This document shows, piece by piece, positions 42,109 through 50,989 of a stretch of DNA of 64,000 nt. The position numbers and the translations under genes are program-made. The notes beneath the pieces are model-generated. The model did no database searches. It was not told where the DNA came from and saw only the letters and a list, made by a program, of their open reading frames with translations. Every line of letters starts with the position of its first letter. Position 1 is the stretch's first letter. Source of the stretch: Chthoniobacter sp. (lineage in GTDB: Bacteria > Verrucomicrobiota > Verrucomicrobiia > Chthoniobacterales > Chthoniobacteraceae); NCBI GenBank assembly GCA_021414005.1, contig JAIOPH010000037.1:124001-188000 (forward strand), in the 5' to 3' direction.

Positions 42109-42193
42109 AGGAGGGATGAAGGATGAAGGCCGAAATCTCGCTGCCGCCCGCGAACTATCCACTTCATCCTTCCGGCTTCCTCCTTCATCCTTT
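42109..42193. repeat. Dispersed 9-bp repeats (CCTTCATCC) in both orientations
   Basis: GGATGAAGG occurs twice in tandem (42114-42129) and its complement CCTTCATCC or TTCATCCTT occurs twice downstream (42162-42172 and 42182-42192). The 11-mers GAAGGATGAAG (42118-42128) and CTTCATCCTTC (42162-42172) are perfect inverted repeats. They fill the 106-bp divergent region between the decarboxylase and the kinase and could form a hairpin or be regulator sites. Confidence 0.6.
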
Positions 42194-42197
42194 GCCC

Positions 42198-43373
42198 ATG
42201 AACTCCGGCTTTCTCGACAAGCTCATCGAACGCCTCAACCGGGTGCGCCCCGAAGAGGTGCAGGGCTACTTGCTGCGGCTGGTGGATGAAAAGGGCTTCC
42301 TCGAAACGATCTTCAACGCCATTCACGAAGGCGTCATCGTCACGGACCTGAAAGGGCGAATCAACTACCTGAACCGGGCGGCTTGCGAGTTGTTTGGGCT
42401 GCAGCGCGACGAATGCATGGGCGAACCGCTGAGTGACCGGCTCCGTGGGCTGGAGTGGAACAAGCTGGTGGCCGCCGAAAAGCTCGTCAGCCGCGACATG
42501 GAAGTCTTCTACCCGCGGCATCGTTTTCTGAATTTCTACGTCGTCCCGCTCAGTCTCGATCAGCCCGCCGCCAAGCGCGCCCCGGTCCCCGAGATGGTCG
42601 GCTACGCGGTGATCCTGCGCGACATCACCGAGACGCGCCGTTCCACCGAGGAGACCATCCAGTCGGAAAAACTCACCGCCCTCACACTCCTCGCCGCCGG
42701 CGTGGCCCACGAGATCGGCAACCCGCTGAACTCCCTTCACATTCACCTCCAGCTCATGGAGCGGAAGCTGCGCAAACTGCCGGCCGGCCCGCGCGCCGAG
42801 TTGCAGCAGGCGCTCGACGTGGCGCTCGACGAGATCACGCGGCTCGACTCCATCGTGCAGCAATTCCTCGGCGCGATCCGGCCCGCGCATTTGCAAAAGC
42901 AGCTCGAAAACATCAACACTCTGGTCAGCGAATCCGTGACCTTTTTGCAACCCGAGATCGAGGACCGGAACATCCTCGTCGAGCAGGAACTGCGTAAAGA
43001 CCTGCCGCTCATCGAAGCAGACCGCAACCAGCTCAAACAGGCGTTTTACAACGTCATCAAGAACGCCTTTCAAGCCATGAAAAGCGGCGGCATCCTCCGC
43101 ATCCGCACCAACGTGGACGACCAGTTTCTCGCCGTTAGTTTCGCCGACACCGGCGGCGGCATTTCGCAGGAAGACATGAGCAAAATTTTCGAGCCCTACT
43201 TCACCACCAAGGCCAGCGGCAGCGGCCTCGGCCTGCTCATCGTCCGCCGCATCGTCCGCGAGCACGGCGGCGAGATCGACCTCGCCAGCGATCAGGGCAA
43301 AGGGCTCACGCTGACCATCCGCCTGCCGCTGCACAATCAGGTCGCGCGGATGCTGGAGGAGGGGACGCGGTAA
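42198..43373 (+). CDS. PAS-domain sensor histidine kinase (NtrB-like)
   Basis: The 391-residue soluble kinase has a PAS domain (about 40-145: GVIVTDLKGRINYLNRAACE, FYVVPL, GYAVILRDITETRR), the phospho-His in LLAAGVAHEIGNPLN near residue 170, and an ATPase domain (NVIKNAFQAMKSGG, ADTGGGIS, SGLGLLIVRRIV). There is no membrane segment, so it senses a cytoplasmic signal. The ATG at 42198 follows the repeat region; an earlier in-frame ATG would lie within the repeats. The response regulator follows after 61 bases. Confidence 0.92.
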   Translation: MNSGFLDKLIERLNRVRPEEVQGYLLRLVDEKGFLETIFNAIHEGVIVTDLKGRINYLNRAACELFGLQRDECMGEPLSDRLRGLEWNKLVAAEKLVSRDMEVFYPRHRFLNFYVVPLSLDQPAAKRAPVPEMVGYAVILRDITETRRSTEETIQSEKLTALTLLAAGVAHEIGNPLNSLHIHLQLMERKLRKLPAGPRAELQQALDVALDEITRLDSIVQQFLGAIRPAHLQKQLENINTLVSESVTFLQPEIEDRNILVEQELRKDLPLIEADRNQLKQAFYNVIKNAFQAMKSGGILRIRTNVDDQFLAVSFADTGGGISQEDMSKIFEPYFTTKASGSGLGLLIVRRIVREHGGEIDLASDQGKGLTLTIRLPLHNQVARMLEEGTR

Positions 43374-43434
43374 AAAAGGCTGCGCCCTTGCCACTCCGCC
43401 GGGGCACCGATAGAAGTCCCGCTCCCAAAATTCC

Positions 43435-44823
43435 GTGAATCCCACCATCCTCATCGTTGACGACGAAAAGCACACCCGCGAAGGGCTGCGTGCGTCGTTG
43501 GAGGACGCCTTCGAGGTGTATATCGCGGCGGACATCGGCGGCGCGATGGGCGTGCTGGAGCGCGAGACCGTGGACCTCGTGCTGACCGATCTGCGGCTCG
43601 GTGGCGAGGATGGGATGACGCTCGTGGACAAAGTGCTGGCGCTACCGCATCCGCCGATCGTGATCCTGATGACGGCCTACGGTTCGGTGGACGCAGCGGT
43701 CGAGGCGATGAAGCGCGGGGCGTACGATTTTGTGACCAAGCCGCTGAACATCGACCGGCTGGAGATGCTGATCCAGCGGGCGCTGCGCAGCCGGAAGGTG
43801 GAAAAGGAAGTCGTGGAACTGAAGCAGGTGGTGGAGAAAAAATTTGGGCTGGAACGGCTGATTGGCGAGTCGCTCGTCATGGAGGAGGTTTTCGACACGA
43901 TCAAGCAGGTGGCGCCGACGCGGGCGACGGTGCTGATCCAGGGCGGGAGCGGCACGGGCAAGGAACTGGTGGCGCAGGCGATCCACGCGCTGAGCGGACG
44001 GCCGAAGCCGAAGTTTGTGACGGTACATTGCGCGGCCCTGTCGCCGCAGCTTTTGGAAAGTGAGTTGTTCGGGCACGAACGCGGCGCTTTCACCGGCGCG
44101 GTGGAGCGGCGCATCGGGCGTTTCGAGCAGGCGAATGGAGGGACCATTTTTCTCGATGAAATCGGCGAGATCGACTCGGCCACGCAGGTGAAGTTGCTGC
44201 GCGTGCTCGGAGAGGACCGGTCGTTCGAGCGGGTCGGGGGAAATACGCCGATCAAGGTGGACGTGCGGCTGGTGGCGGCGACGAACAAGAATCTGGAGAA
44301 GATGGTCAGTGAGGGAAAATTTCGCGACGATCTCTTTTTCCGCCTGAGCGTGGTGCCGATCACCATGCCGCTGCTGCGCGAACGAAAGGAGGACATCCCG
44401 TTGCTCGTGGCGGCATTTCTGAAAACTTTCGCGAGCGAGAACGGCAAGCCCGTGCCCGAGATTGCGCCGGACGCGATGGAGGCGATCTTGCGCTACGACT
44501 GGCCGGGCAACGTCCGCGAACTGCGGACGGCGATCGAGCATGGCGTGGTGATGACGAAGAGCGGAAAAATCACGGTGCGCGATCTGCCCGCGTTTGTCCG
44601 CGAGAGCGCGGCAGCGGGCGGTGGACTGAGCGCAGAGACCTACATTCCGGTCAAAGGACGACGTTTCAATTTGCACGATACGGAACACCGGCTCATTCTC
44701 CAAGCCCTCGAAGACACTGGCGGAAACGTGACCCGCGCCGCCAAAAATCTCGGCATTAGCCGACGCACCCTCCACCGCAAAATTAAAGAGCTAAAGACCA
44801 ACCAAGATGGCGACCGAAACTAA
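43435..44823 (+). CDS. NtrC-type sigma-54-dependent response regulator (intact)
   Basis: This is the partner of the preceding kinase. The 462 residues start at a GTG. They contain the receiver (1-120, D52, VTKPL), the AAA+ domain with Walker A GGSGTGKE near 170, the sigma-54 loop GAFTGA near 218 and Walker B GGTIFLDEIGE near 235, then RKEDIPLL and WPGNVREL, and a Fis-type helix-turn-helix (NVTRAAKNLGISRRTLHRKI). All activator motifs are canonical, in contrast to the regulator at 15507-16898. It overlaps the next gene by 17 bases. It could be the activator for the sigma-54 promoters proposed in the flagellar cluster, but that is conjecture. Confidence 0.93.
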   Translation: MNPTILIVDDEKHTREGLRASLEDAFEVYIAADIGGAMGVLERETVDLVLTDLRLGGEDGMTLVDKVLALPHPPIVILMTAYGSVDAAVEAMKRGAYDFVTKPLNIDRLEMLIQRALRSRKVEKEVVELKQVVEKKFGLERLIGESLVMEEVFDTIKQVAPTRATVLIQGGSGTGKELVAQAIHALSGRPKPKFVTVHCAALSPQLLESELFGHERGAFTGAVERRIGRFEQANGGTIFLDEIGEIDSATQVKLLRVLGEDRSFERVGGNTPIKVDVRLVAATNKNLEKMVSEGKFRDDLFFRLSVVPITMPLLRERKEDIPLLVAAFLKTFASENGKPVPEIAPDAMEAILRYDWPGNVRELRTAIEHGVVMTKSGKITVRDLPAFVRESAAAGGGLSAETYIPVKGRRFNLHDTEHRLILQALEDTGGNVTRAAKNLGISRRTLHRKIKELKTNQDGDRN

Positions 44824-46618
44824 AATTCAGGCACTTGTCCATAAACTGGAGGAGGGCGGCTGGGTGAAGCGGGTGAAGTTCCTCGTGATCTTCTCGGCGG
44901 TGCTTTTCAATATTTCCCTCTACTTTTTCCGCGACGCGCGGGACGCGGGGTTTCATGGCCTTTCGCACGAGAAGGCGATGGAGCAGGCGCAGATTGCCCG
45001 CGAGATCTCGCGCGGGCATGGTTTTACCACGAAGATGATTCGTCCGGCGGCCTTGTGGCTGTTTGAAAAGGAGAAGGGCCGCTTTCCCGTGGACGAACAG
45101 CCGGACATTTACCACGCGCCGCTGAATCCGTACATCAACGCTGCGGTCTTCAAACTCGCCGACTTGCTCAATGACGCCTTCGAAAAAAAAGGGCAGTCAA
45201 AGGAATGGGTGTCGTGGCTCACTTTTGAAAAGCTCATCACCACCAAGGAATTGATCTACGCCTACGACAAGTTTGTCGCGGGCGTGCAGGTTTTGTTTTT
45301 TCTGCTGGCGGTCATGGTCAGCTACTTTACGGCGCGGCGTTTGTTCGACGACCGCCTCGCAGCGTTCGCAGCGTGCATGATGTTGATTTGCGAGCGGTTT
45401 TGGGAGTTTTCGATGTCCGGTTTGCCCCAGATGCTGATGCTTTTCCTCTTCAGTTGCGCGGCGTATGCCATGGTCCGGGCGATCGAGCAAAAATATGTCA
45501 GCAAGTCGCCGATCGGCTGGCTCTCCACGGCGGCGTTCTGTTTCGGTCTGCTCGGCCTGACTCATGGGATCACGATTTGGATTTTTGCCGGCGCGCTGAT
45601 CTTCGTGCTGCTGTTCTTTCGTCCCCTCGGACGCGATGTCGTCATCATGGCGGTGATTTTCCTAGCCATGTACACACCGTGGATGATGCGAAATTACGAA
45701 GTCTGCGGGTCGCCGGTTGGCTTGGGCTGGTACTCCGGGCTGCACATGCTCCGAGGGACCGAAGCGAGCCTCATGCGCGGCCTCGAAGTTTCGCTCAGCG
45801 AGCTTTCACCGCTGACTTTTCGCAGCAAAGTGCAGTCGGAAACCGTTGATCAGATGGGTTCGCTTTACACATTTCTGGGACAGTCGTTGATGGCTCCGGT
45901 CTTTTTCCTTTCGCTGCTGCACATCTTTAAACGCCCCGAGACCGCCCACTTTCGTTGGGCGATCTTTTGCATGTGGCTGAGTGCCGTTCTGGGCATGTCC
46001 GTTTTTGGCATGCCGGACCGCGGCGGGCTGCCCGCCAATGATCTCCATGTGCTCTTCATCCCGCTGATGGTCTGCTACGGCCTCGCCTTCGTGCTCGTGA
46101 TGTGGACTCGGCTGGAGATCAATATCAAGCTGGTGCGCCTCGCCTTTCTCAGCCTGCTGTTTTTCCTCTCGTCGCTGCCCTTCATCGACCACACGCTCGC
46201 CCGCCTTCGGGGTGGGGCGATGCCCGTGGTCTGGCCGCCGTATGTGCCGCCGTATATTTCGCTGTTGCGGACGTGGACGGTGGAAAAGGAAGTCATCGCC
46301 TCCGACATGCCGTGGGCCGTGGCGTGGTATGCCGATCGCAAAAGCCTGTGGCTGCCGAAGACCATTCAGGACTTCGTTACGCTCAATGATTACAAGTCGC
46401 TCAAAGGCGAAATCGTGGGCGTGTATCTCACGCCGGTATCGGGCAACCGCGGCTTCCTCAATGACATTGTGAAGGGCGAATACAGCGAGTGGGCACCGTT
46501 CATTTTGCGCAACGTTCAGGCCCGCGAATTCCCGCTCAAAGTCTCGACCGTCATGCCCATCGACAACGAATGCATCTTTTACTCCGACCGCGACCGCTGG
46601 ACGATCCGCGAGGACTAA
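44807..46618 (+). CDS. Polytopic membrane protein, glycosyltransferase-39-like
   Basis: The 603-residue protein has a short cytoplasmic N-terminus, one helix at about 25-42, a periplasmic loop with acidic and aromatic residues (DEQPDIYHAPLNPYINAAVF), about nine further hydrophobic helices up to residue 465 and a soluble C-terminal domain of about 130 residues. The layout resembles lipid-linked-sugar-dependent glycosyltransferases (PMT/ArnT type), but the catalytic Asp-Glu motif is not clear. The start overlaps the regulator gene, and xseB follows 12 bases after the stop. Confidence 0.6.
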   Translation: MATETKIQALVHKLEEGGWVKRVKFLVIFSAVLFNISLYFFRDARDAGFHGLSHEKAMEQAQIAREISRGHGFTTKMIRPAALWLFEKEKGRFPVDEQPDIYHAPLNPYINAAVFKLADLLNDAFEKKGQSKEWVSWLTFEKLITTKELIYAYDKFVAGVQVLFFLLAVMVSYFTARRLFDDRLAAFAACMMLICERFWEFSMSGLPQMLMLFLFSCAAYAMVRAIEQKYVSKSPIGWLSTAAFCFGLLGLTHGITIWIFAGALIFVLLFFRPLGRDVVIMAVIFLAMYTPWMMRNYEVCGSPVGLGWYSGLHMLRGTEASLMRGLEVSLSELSPLTFRSKVQSETVDQMGSLYTFLGQSLMAPVFFLSLLHIFKRPETAHFRWAIFCMWLSAVLGMSVFGMPDRGGLPANDLHVLFIPLMVCYGLAFVLVMWTRLEINIKLVRLAFLSLLFFLSSLPFIDHTLARLRGGAMPVVWPPYVPPYISLLRTWTVEKEVIASDMPWAVAWYADRKSLWLPKTIQDFVTLNDYKSLKGEIVGVYLTPVSGNRGFLNDIVKGEYSEWAPFILRNVQAREFPLKVSTVMPIDNECIFYSDRDRWTIRED

Positions 46619-46630
46619 AGGTTTGCGCCC

Positions 46631-46942
46631 ATGCCGCCCCGAGCCAAGATTCCTGCCGTGTCCGCCAAATCCACCGAACCCACGCCCAGCTTTGAAGCGG
46701 CCATCGGGCGCCTCGAAGCGGTGGTCGAGGAGATGGGTTCCGACAACCTGCCGCTCGAAGACCTCATCAAGCTTTACGAGGAAGGCGTGAGGCTCATCAA
46801 GGTCTGCGAGCAAAAGCTTGGCGCCGTGGAAAAGCGCGTGGAAATCCTCATGGACCAGACCGACGGCGATGCGGTGCTCGCGCCTTTCGACCCCGAGAAA
46901 AAAGCGGTCGCCGGCCCGCGCGAAGACGTTAGCCTTTTTTAA
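46631..46942 (+). CDS. xseB: Exodeoxyribonuclease VII small subunit XseB
   Basis: XseB is the small, helical, multi-copy subunit of exonuclease VII, which degrades single-stranded DNA with XseA. The 103 residues contain the family core (SFEAAIGRLEAVVEEMGSDN, LPLEDLIKLYEEGVRLIKVC, EQKLGAVEKRVEIL) flanked by short tails. xseA is not in the window. The xseB-dxs order (9-base gap) is found in many bacteria, often with an ispA gene as well. Confidence 0.9.
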   Translation: MPPRAKIPAVSAKSTEPTPSFEAAIGRLEAVVEEMGSDNLPLEDLIKLYEEGVRLIKVCEQKLGAVEKRVEILMDQTDGDAVLAPFDPEKKAVAGPREDVSLF

Positions 46943-46951
46943 CCTATCGAC

Positions 46952-48871
46952 ATGCCCAAGCCGCTTCTGCCCACCATCCACTCGCCCGCCGACATCAAAG
47001 CCATCGCCGAGCAAGACCTGCCGCAACTCGCCCAGGAAGTGCGCGACGAACTCGTCCGCGTGCTTTCCGAAGAAAACCCGACCTCTGTCGGCGGTCATCT
47101 CGGGCCAAATCTCGGCGTCGTTGAACTGACCATCGCGCTGCATCGCGTCTTTGAAACGCCGAAGGACAAATTTGTCTTCGACGTCTCGCATCAGGGCTAC
47201 GTCCACAAGCTTTTCACCGGCCGCCGCGAGCGTTTCGGTACCATGCGTCAGTACGAGGGACTCAACGGCTTCCTCCTCCGCAGCGAGAGCGAGCACGACT
47301 GCTATGGTGCGGGCCACGCCGGGACCGCGCTCAGCGCCGCGCTCGGCATGGCCGTGGGTCGCGACCGGCGCGGCTCGGATGAAAGCGTGGTCTGCATCGC
47401 GGGCGACGCCGCCTTTACCTGCGGCGTGAGCTACGAGGCGCTGAACAACGTCGCCGACTCGACGAAGAAGTTCATCGTCGTCCTCAACGACAACGAGTGG
47501 TCCATCGCGAAAAACGTGGGTGCCATCGCCAGTTACTTCAACAAGATCGCCACCCATCCGACCTACGCGCACCTCCATGAGAAGGCCGCGAGCTTCGTCG
47601 AAATGCTGGGCGGAAAATTTGCCAAGGAACTCGTGCACAAAGTCGAGGCGGGCGTCAAAAACGTGCTTCTCCCGAGCGTCATGTTCGAGGACCTCGGCCT
47701 CCGCTATTACGGCCCCATCGACGGGCACGACATTCCGCTGCTCATCAAAACCTTCGAGTTTCTCAAAACCCAAAACGAGCCCGTCCTCCTGCACATCCTT
47801 ACGCAGAAGGGGAAAGGCTACGCGCCGGCGCTGGAGAAGCCGGACAAGTTTCACGGCCTCGGAAAATTCGAGCCCAAGACCGGCGCGACCGCCTCCACCG
47901 GCACGCCCACCTACTCCGAGCTTTTCGGCAAGACGCTCGCCAAATTCGCCGACAACAACAACAAGCTCTGCGCCATCACCGGCGCCATGCCCACCGGCAC
48001 CGGCCTCGTCCATTTTGCCGCGAAACATCCCGACAAATACTACGACGTCGGCATCGCCGAGGAGCACGCCGCGCTTTTCGCCTGCGGCCTCGCTACCCAG
48101 GGCTTCAAGCCCTTCCTCGCCATCTATTCCACCTTCATGCAGCGCGCCTACGACATGATCGTTCACGACATGGCGCTGCAAAATCTCAACGTCGCGCTTT
48201 GTATGGACCGCGGTGGCCTCAGCGGCGACGACGGCCCCACCCACCACGGCCTCTTTGACATCGGCTACCTCCGCCACATCCCGAACCTCGTCCACATGCA
48301 GCCGCGGGATGAGGACGAGTTCGTGGACATGCTCTGGACCATGGTCCACTACACCGCGGGCCCGATCGCCATCCGCTATCCGCGTGGCATCGGCACCGGT
48401 GTCGTGCCCAAAGAGCAGCCGAAACTCCTGGAGATCGGCAAAGCCGAAGTCGTCAAACACGGCACCCGCGTCGCCCTTTTCGGCCTCGGTGGCATGTGCC
48501 AGATGGCCGGGGAAGCCGCCGCGCAACTCGAAGCCCAGGGCATCTCAGCCGCCGTCATCAATCCTCGCTGGATCAAGCCCCTCGACACCGGCACCCTCGA
48601 GTTTTTCGCCCGCAGCGTCGATGTCATCTGCACCCTCGAAGACCACGTCCTGCACAACGGCTTCGGCTGCGCCATCATCGAGCACCTCAACGATGCCGGT
48701 ATCAAAACGCCCGTTGTTCGCGTCGGCTGGCCCGACCAGTTCATCGAGCACGGCGCTGTGGAGATCCTCCGAAAAAAGCACGGCCTCACCGCCGAAGCTG
48801 CCGTCGAAAAAGTCCTTGCCGCCCTCGCCACCGCCAAGCCCGCGAAAAGCCCGGCGAAGAGCTTCGCCTAG
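46952..48871 (+). CDS. dxs: 1-deoxy-D-xylulose-5-phosphate synthase
   Basis: Dxs condenses pyruvate and glyceraldehyde-3-phosphate, the first step of the MEP isoprenoid pathway; it uses thiamine diphosphate. The 639 residues cover the family: GGHLGPNLGVVELTIALH, SHQGYVHKLFTGRRERF, SEHDCYGAGHAGTALSAALG, then the pyrimidine-domain motif GIAEEHAALFACGLA with the catalytic Glu, and MDRGGLSGDDGPTHHGLFDI. The ThDP motif is AGDAAFTCGVSYEALNN, with Ala in place of the second Gly of GDG; the following NDN is kept. I think this is a lineage variant and not a loss of function. Confidence 0.93.
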   Translation: MPKPLLPTIHSPADIKAIAEQDLPQLAQEVRDELVRVLSEENPTSVGGHLGPNLGVVELTIALHRVFETPKDKFVFDVSHQGYVHKLFTGRRERFGTMRQYEGLNGFLLRSESEHDCYGAGHAGTALSAALGMAVGRDRRGSDESVVCIAGDAAFTCGVSYEALNNVADSTKKFIVVLNDNEWSIAKNVGAIASYFNKIATHPTYAHLHEKAASFVEMLGGKFAKELVHKVEAGVKNVLLPSVMFEDLGLRYYGPIDGHDIPLLIKTFEFLKTQNEPVLLHILTQKGKGYAPALEKPDKFHGLGKFEPKTGATASTGTPTYSELFGKTLAKFADNNNKLCAITGAMPTGTGLVHFAAKHPDKYYDVGIAEEHAALFACGLATQGFKPFLAIYSTFMQRAYDMIVHDMALQNLNVALCMDRGGLSGDDGPTHHGLFDIGYLRHIPNLVHMQPRDEDEFVDMLWTMVHYTAGPIAIRYPRGIGTGVVPKEQPKLLEIGKAEVVKHGTRVALFGLGGMCQMAGEAAAQLEAQGISAAVINPRWIKPLDTGTLEFFARSVDVICTLEDHVLHNGFGCAIIEHLNDAGIKTPVVRVGWPDQFIEHGAVEILRKKHGLTAEAAVEKVLAALATAKPAKSPAKSFA

Positions 48872-49065
48872 CACTCAGGCTTCATGCGCTGCACCGCCGG
48901 TGAAATGGAACGCGGCTCATCGACGTGAGCTTGCGCTGAAATTTTCCGGGACACCGCGCGGGGACATTTCGGTGCCATCTCCCCGATGCCCCGTGGTTTC
49001 TAAAGTAAGGAGTGGCTTCCCGCGGCGCGTCGGGTAATTCCTTGGCCCGCATCCCCGATTTTTTC

Positions 49066-49941
49066 ATGGCCAAACCACCTACCGACCGCGCCGAGTCGCT
49101 CATTGAAGCGCTGCCTTACATCCAGAAATTCCGCGGCGAACTTTTCGTCATCAAATACGGCGGCAGCGCAATGGAGGATGAGCAAGTCATCGAGCGTTTT
49201 CTGCGCGATGTGGTTTTTCTGGAAGCGGTGGGGATCAACCCAGTGCTCATCCATGGCGGGGGCAAGGCGATCACGCAGCGCATGCGCGACGCGGGGCAAA
49301 AGGCGCGGTTTGTGAATGGGCTGCGCGTGACGGATGCGGAGGCCATCCACATCGTGGAGGAGGTGCTGGATACGGTGATCAATCCGGGGATCGTGACCCA
49401 GCTCAACGCGCTCGGTGGGCAGGCCGTGGGCATCCCCGGCAAGCAAGTGCTGGTGGGCCGTCGGCTGCCGCCGCAGACTGAGGGCAAGACCACTGCGGTG
49501 GATCTCGGCTACGTCGGCGAAGTCGTCGAAGTGCGGCTCGACGACATCCTCGCGGCCGTCGCGCGTGAGCATGTACCGGTCATTTCACCGCTGGCGAAGG
49601 ATGCGGACGGCGTGGTGCTGAACATCAACGCCGACATCGCCGCCGGAACCATCGCCGGACGGCTGCAGGCGGCAAAGATGATCTACCTCTCGGATGTGCC
49701 TGGCATCATGCGCGATCCCATGGAAAAGGATTCGCTGATCCCATCGGTGAACGCGGAGAAGATCGAGCAACTCATCGAGGACGAGATCATCGTCGGCGGA
49801 ATGATCCCGAAAGTGGAAAGCGCCGTGCAAGCTCTGGAGCGCGGTGTGAAAAAGATCCACTTCATCGATGGGCGCACCCCGCACGCCCTGTTGCTGGAGA
49901 TATTCACGAACACCGGAATCGGCACGGAGATCATTCCATAG
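49066..49941 (+). CDS. argB: Acetylglutamate kinase
   Basis: ArgB phosphorylates N-acetylglutamate, the second step of arginine synthesis, often under arginine feedback. The 291-residue form starts MAKPPTDRAESLIEALPYIQ. Motifs are FVIKYGGSAMED (ATP), VLIHGGGKAI (acetylglutamate), GIPGKQVLVGRRL, NINADIAAGTIAGRLQAAKM and KVESAVQALERGVKKIHFID. The N-terminal helix is typical of the arginine-sensitive hexameric form. The 194-bp gap before it, after dxs, holds no gene that I can see. Confidence 0.95.
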   Translation: MAKPPTDRAESLIEALPYIQKFRGELFVIKYGGSAMEDEQVIERFLRDVVFLEAVGINPVLIHGGGKAITQRMRDAGQKARFVNGLRVTDAEAIHIVEEVLDTVINPGIVTQLNALGGQAVGIPGKQVLVGRRLPPQTEGKTTAVDLGYVGEVVEVRLDDILAAVAREHVPVISPLAKDADGVVLNINADIAAGTIAGRLQAAKMIYLSDVPGIMRDPMEKDSLIPSVNAEKIEQLIEDEIIVGGMIPKVESAVQALERGVKKIHFIDGRTPHALLLEIFTNTGIGTEIIP

Positions 49942-50077
49942 CGGACCCGGAAAGATGCCGCCCATGTCTGCTTTCACCCCGGCATTTTCGTCCTGCGGCG
50001 GAGGTGTGAGAAAACGGGACGTACTCGGAAAAATGCGACGGCGACGCGCGGCGGCCGCCCTGCCCATTGTCTGCTAA

Positions 50078-50974
50078 GTGGCTGAGTCGCTGCACATCGA
50101 TCTTGATGGCGCGTGGCCGCGTGAGGCCATCGCCGGCAGGTATCACGACGCCCGCGCATGGGGACCGCGGCTCCGCTACTGCACGAGCGTGGAGGAGCTG
50201 GAGTCTTTCGCCGCCGAGATGCCCGGTGGAGGGAAGGCCTTCACGCTGTTTGGTTCGGGAGACTTTCACCATCTCACGGCATTGTGGGTTCGGCGCGTGG
50301 CGGAAAAAGTCACGGTCATTTCCTTCGATAACCATCCCGACTGGGACACGCGCCCGCCGCGCTGGGGCTGCGGCACCTGGCTGAACCGGGCGCTCGAATA
50401 TCCGCATGTCGAGGCCGCGGCGATCTGGGGCTGCGGCAACTTTGAACTCAACTGGCCCGGCCATCTTTTCACCGACCGGAGGGCTCTCGACAGCGGGCGA
50501 CTGCGCGTGTGGCCCTGGAGCGAGCGGCTGGCACCGTCAGGCCGGCGGCGTTTTCCCGGCATCACGCCGCTCGACTGGCGCGCGCGTTTTCAGGCCTTCG
50601 CCGCGCAACTTGTGGGCCGGCGGCTTTACGTCACCGTGGATCTCGATTGCCTCGATGCCGCCGAGGCCGCGACGAATTGGGAGTCTGGCGTATTCACCGC
50701 CGCGGACCTCGCCTGGGCGCTCCGGGAACTCCGTGCGCACGGCGAAATCATCGGAGGCGATGTCTGCGGCGCGATCTCTCGCCCGCGCTACGCCCGCTGG
50801 GGCCAGCGGCTGCTCGCGAGGTGGGATCACCCGCGCCTGAATAAGGTGCGTCCTGCCGAATCCGCCGCTCTCAACGCTCGCGCGCTCGCCGCCATCTGGC
50901 CCGCGCTGACGCGGGGTAATCTGGATGACGCTGATGCCGCCAATCGCGCCCATAGCGACAACGAATTTAAATAA
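50078..50974 (+). CDS. Ureohydrolase-fold (arginase-like) protein
   Basis: The 298-residue protein, GTG start, keeps three metal-site motifs of the arginase/agmatinase/formiminoglutamase superfamily: SGDFHHLT (cf. GGDHS), FDNHPDWD (cf. DAHxD) and VDLDCLDA (cf. DxDxxDP). Overall similarity to named arginases is low. It may hydrolyse a guanidino compound or act on another amidine. It follows argB after a 136-bp gap. It could also be a deacetylase-like relative, since the fold is shared. Confidence 0.65.
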   Translation: MAESLHIDLDGAWPREAIAGRYHDARAWGPRLRYCTSVEELESFAAEMPGGGKAFTLFGSGDFHHLTALWVRRVAEKVTVISFDNHPDWDTRPPRWGCGTWLNRALEYPHVEAAAIWGCGNFELNWPGHLFTDRRALDSGRLRVWPWSERLAPSGRRRFPGITPLDWRARFQAFAAQLVGRRLYVTVDLDCLDAAEAATNWESGVFTAADLAWALRELRAHGEIIGGDVCGAISRPRYARWGQRLLARWDHPRLNKVRPAESAALNARALAAIWPALTRGNLDDADAANRAHSDNEFK

Positions 50975-50989
50975 ACCAAACCTATCAAA

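Noticed and set aside
45806..48526. 906-codon open frame on the minus strand
   Set aside because: It lies antisense to the membrane protein, xseB and dxs; its translation is a low-complexity mix typical of high-GC antisense frames and has no domain.
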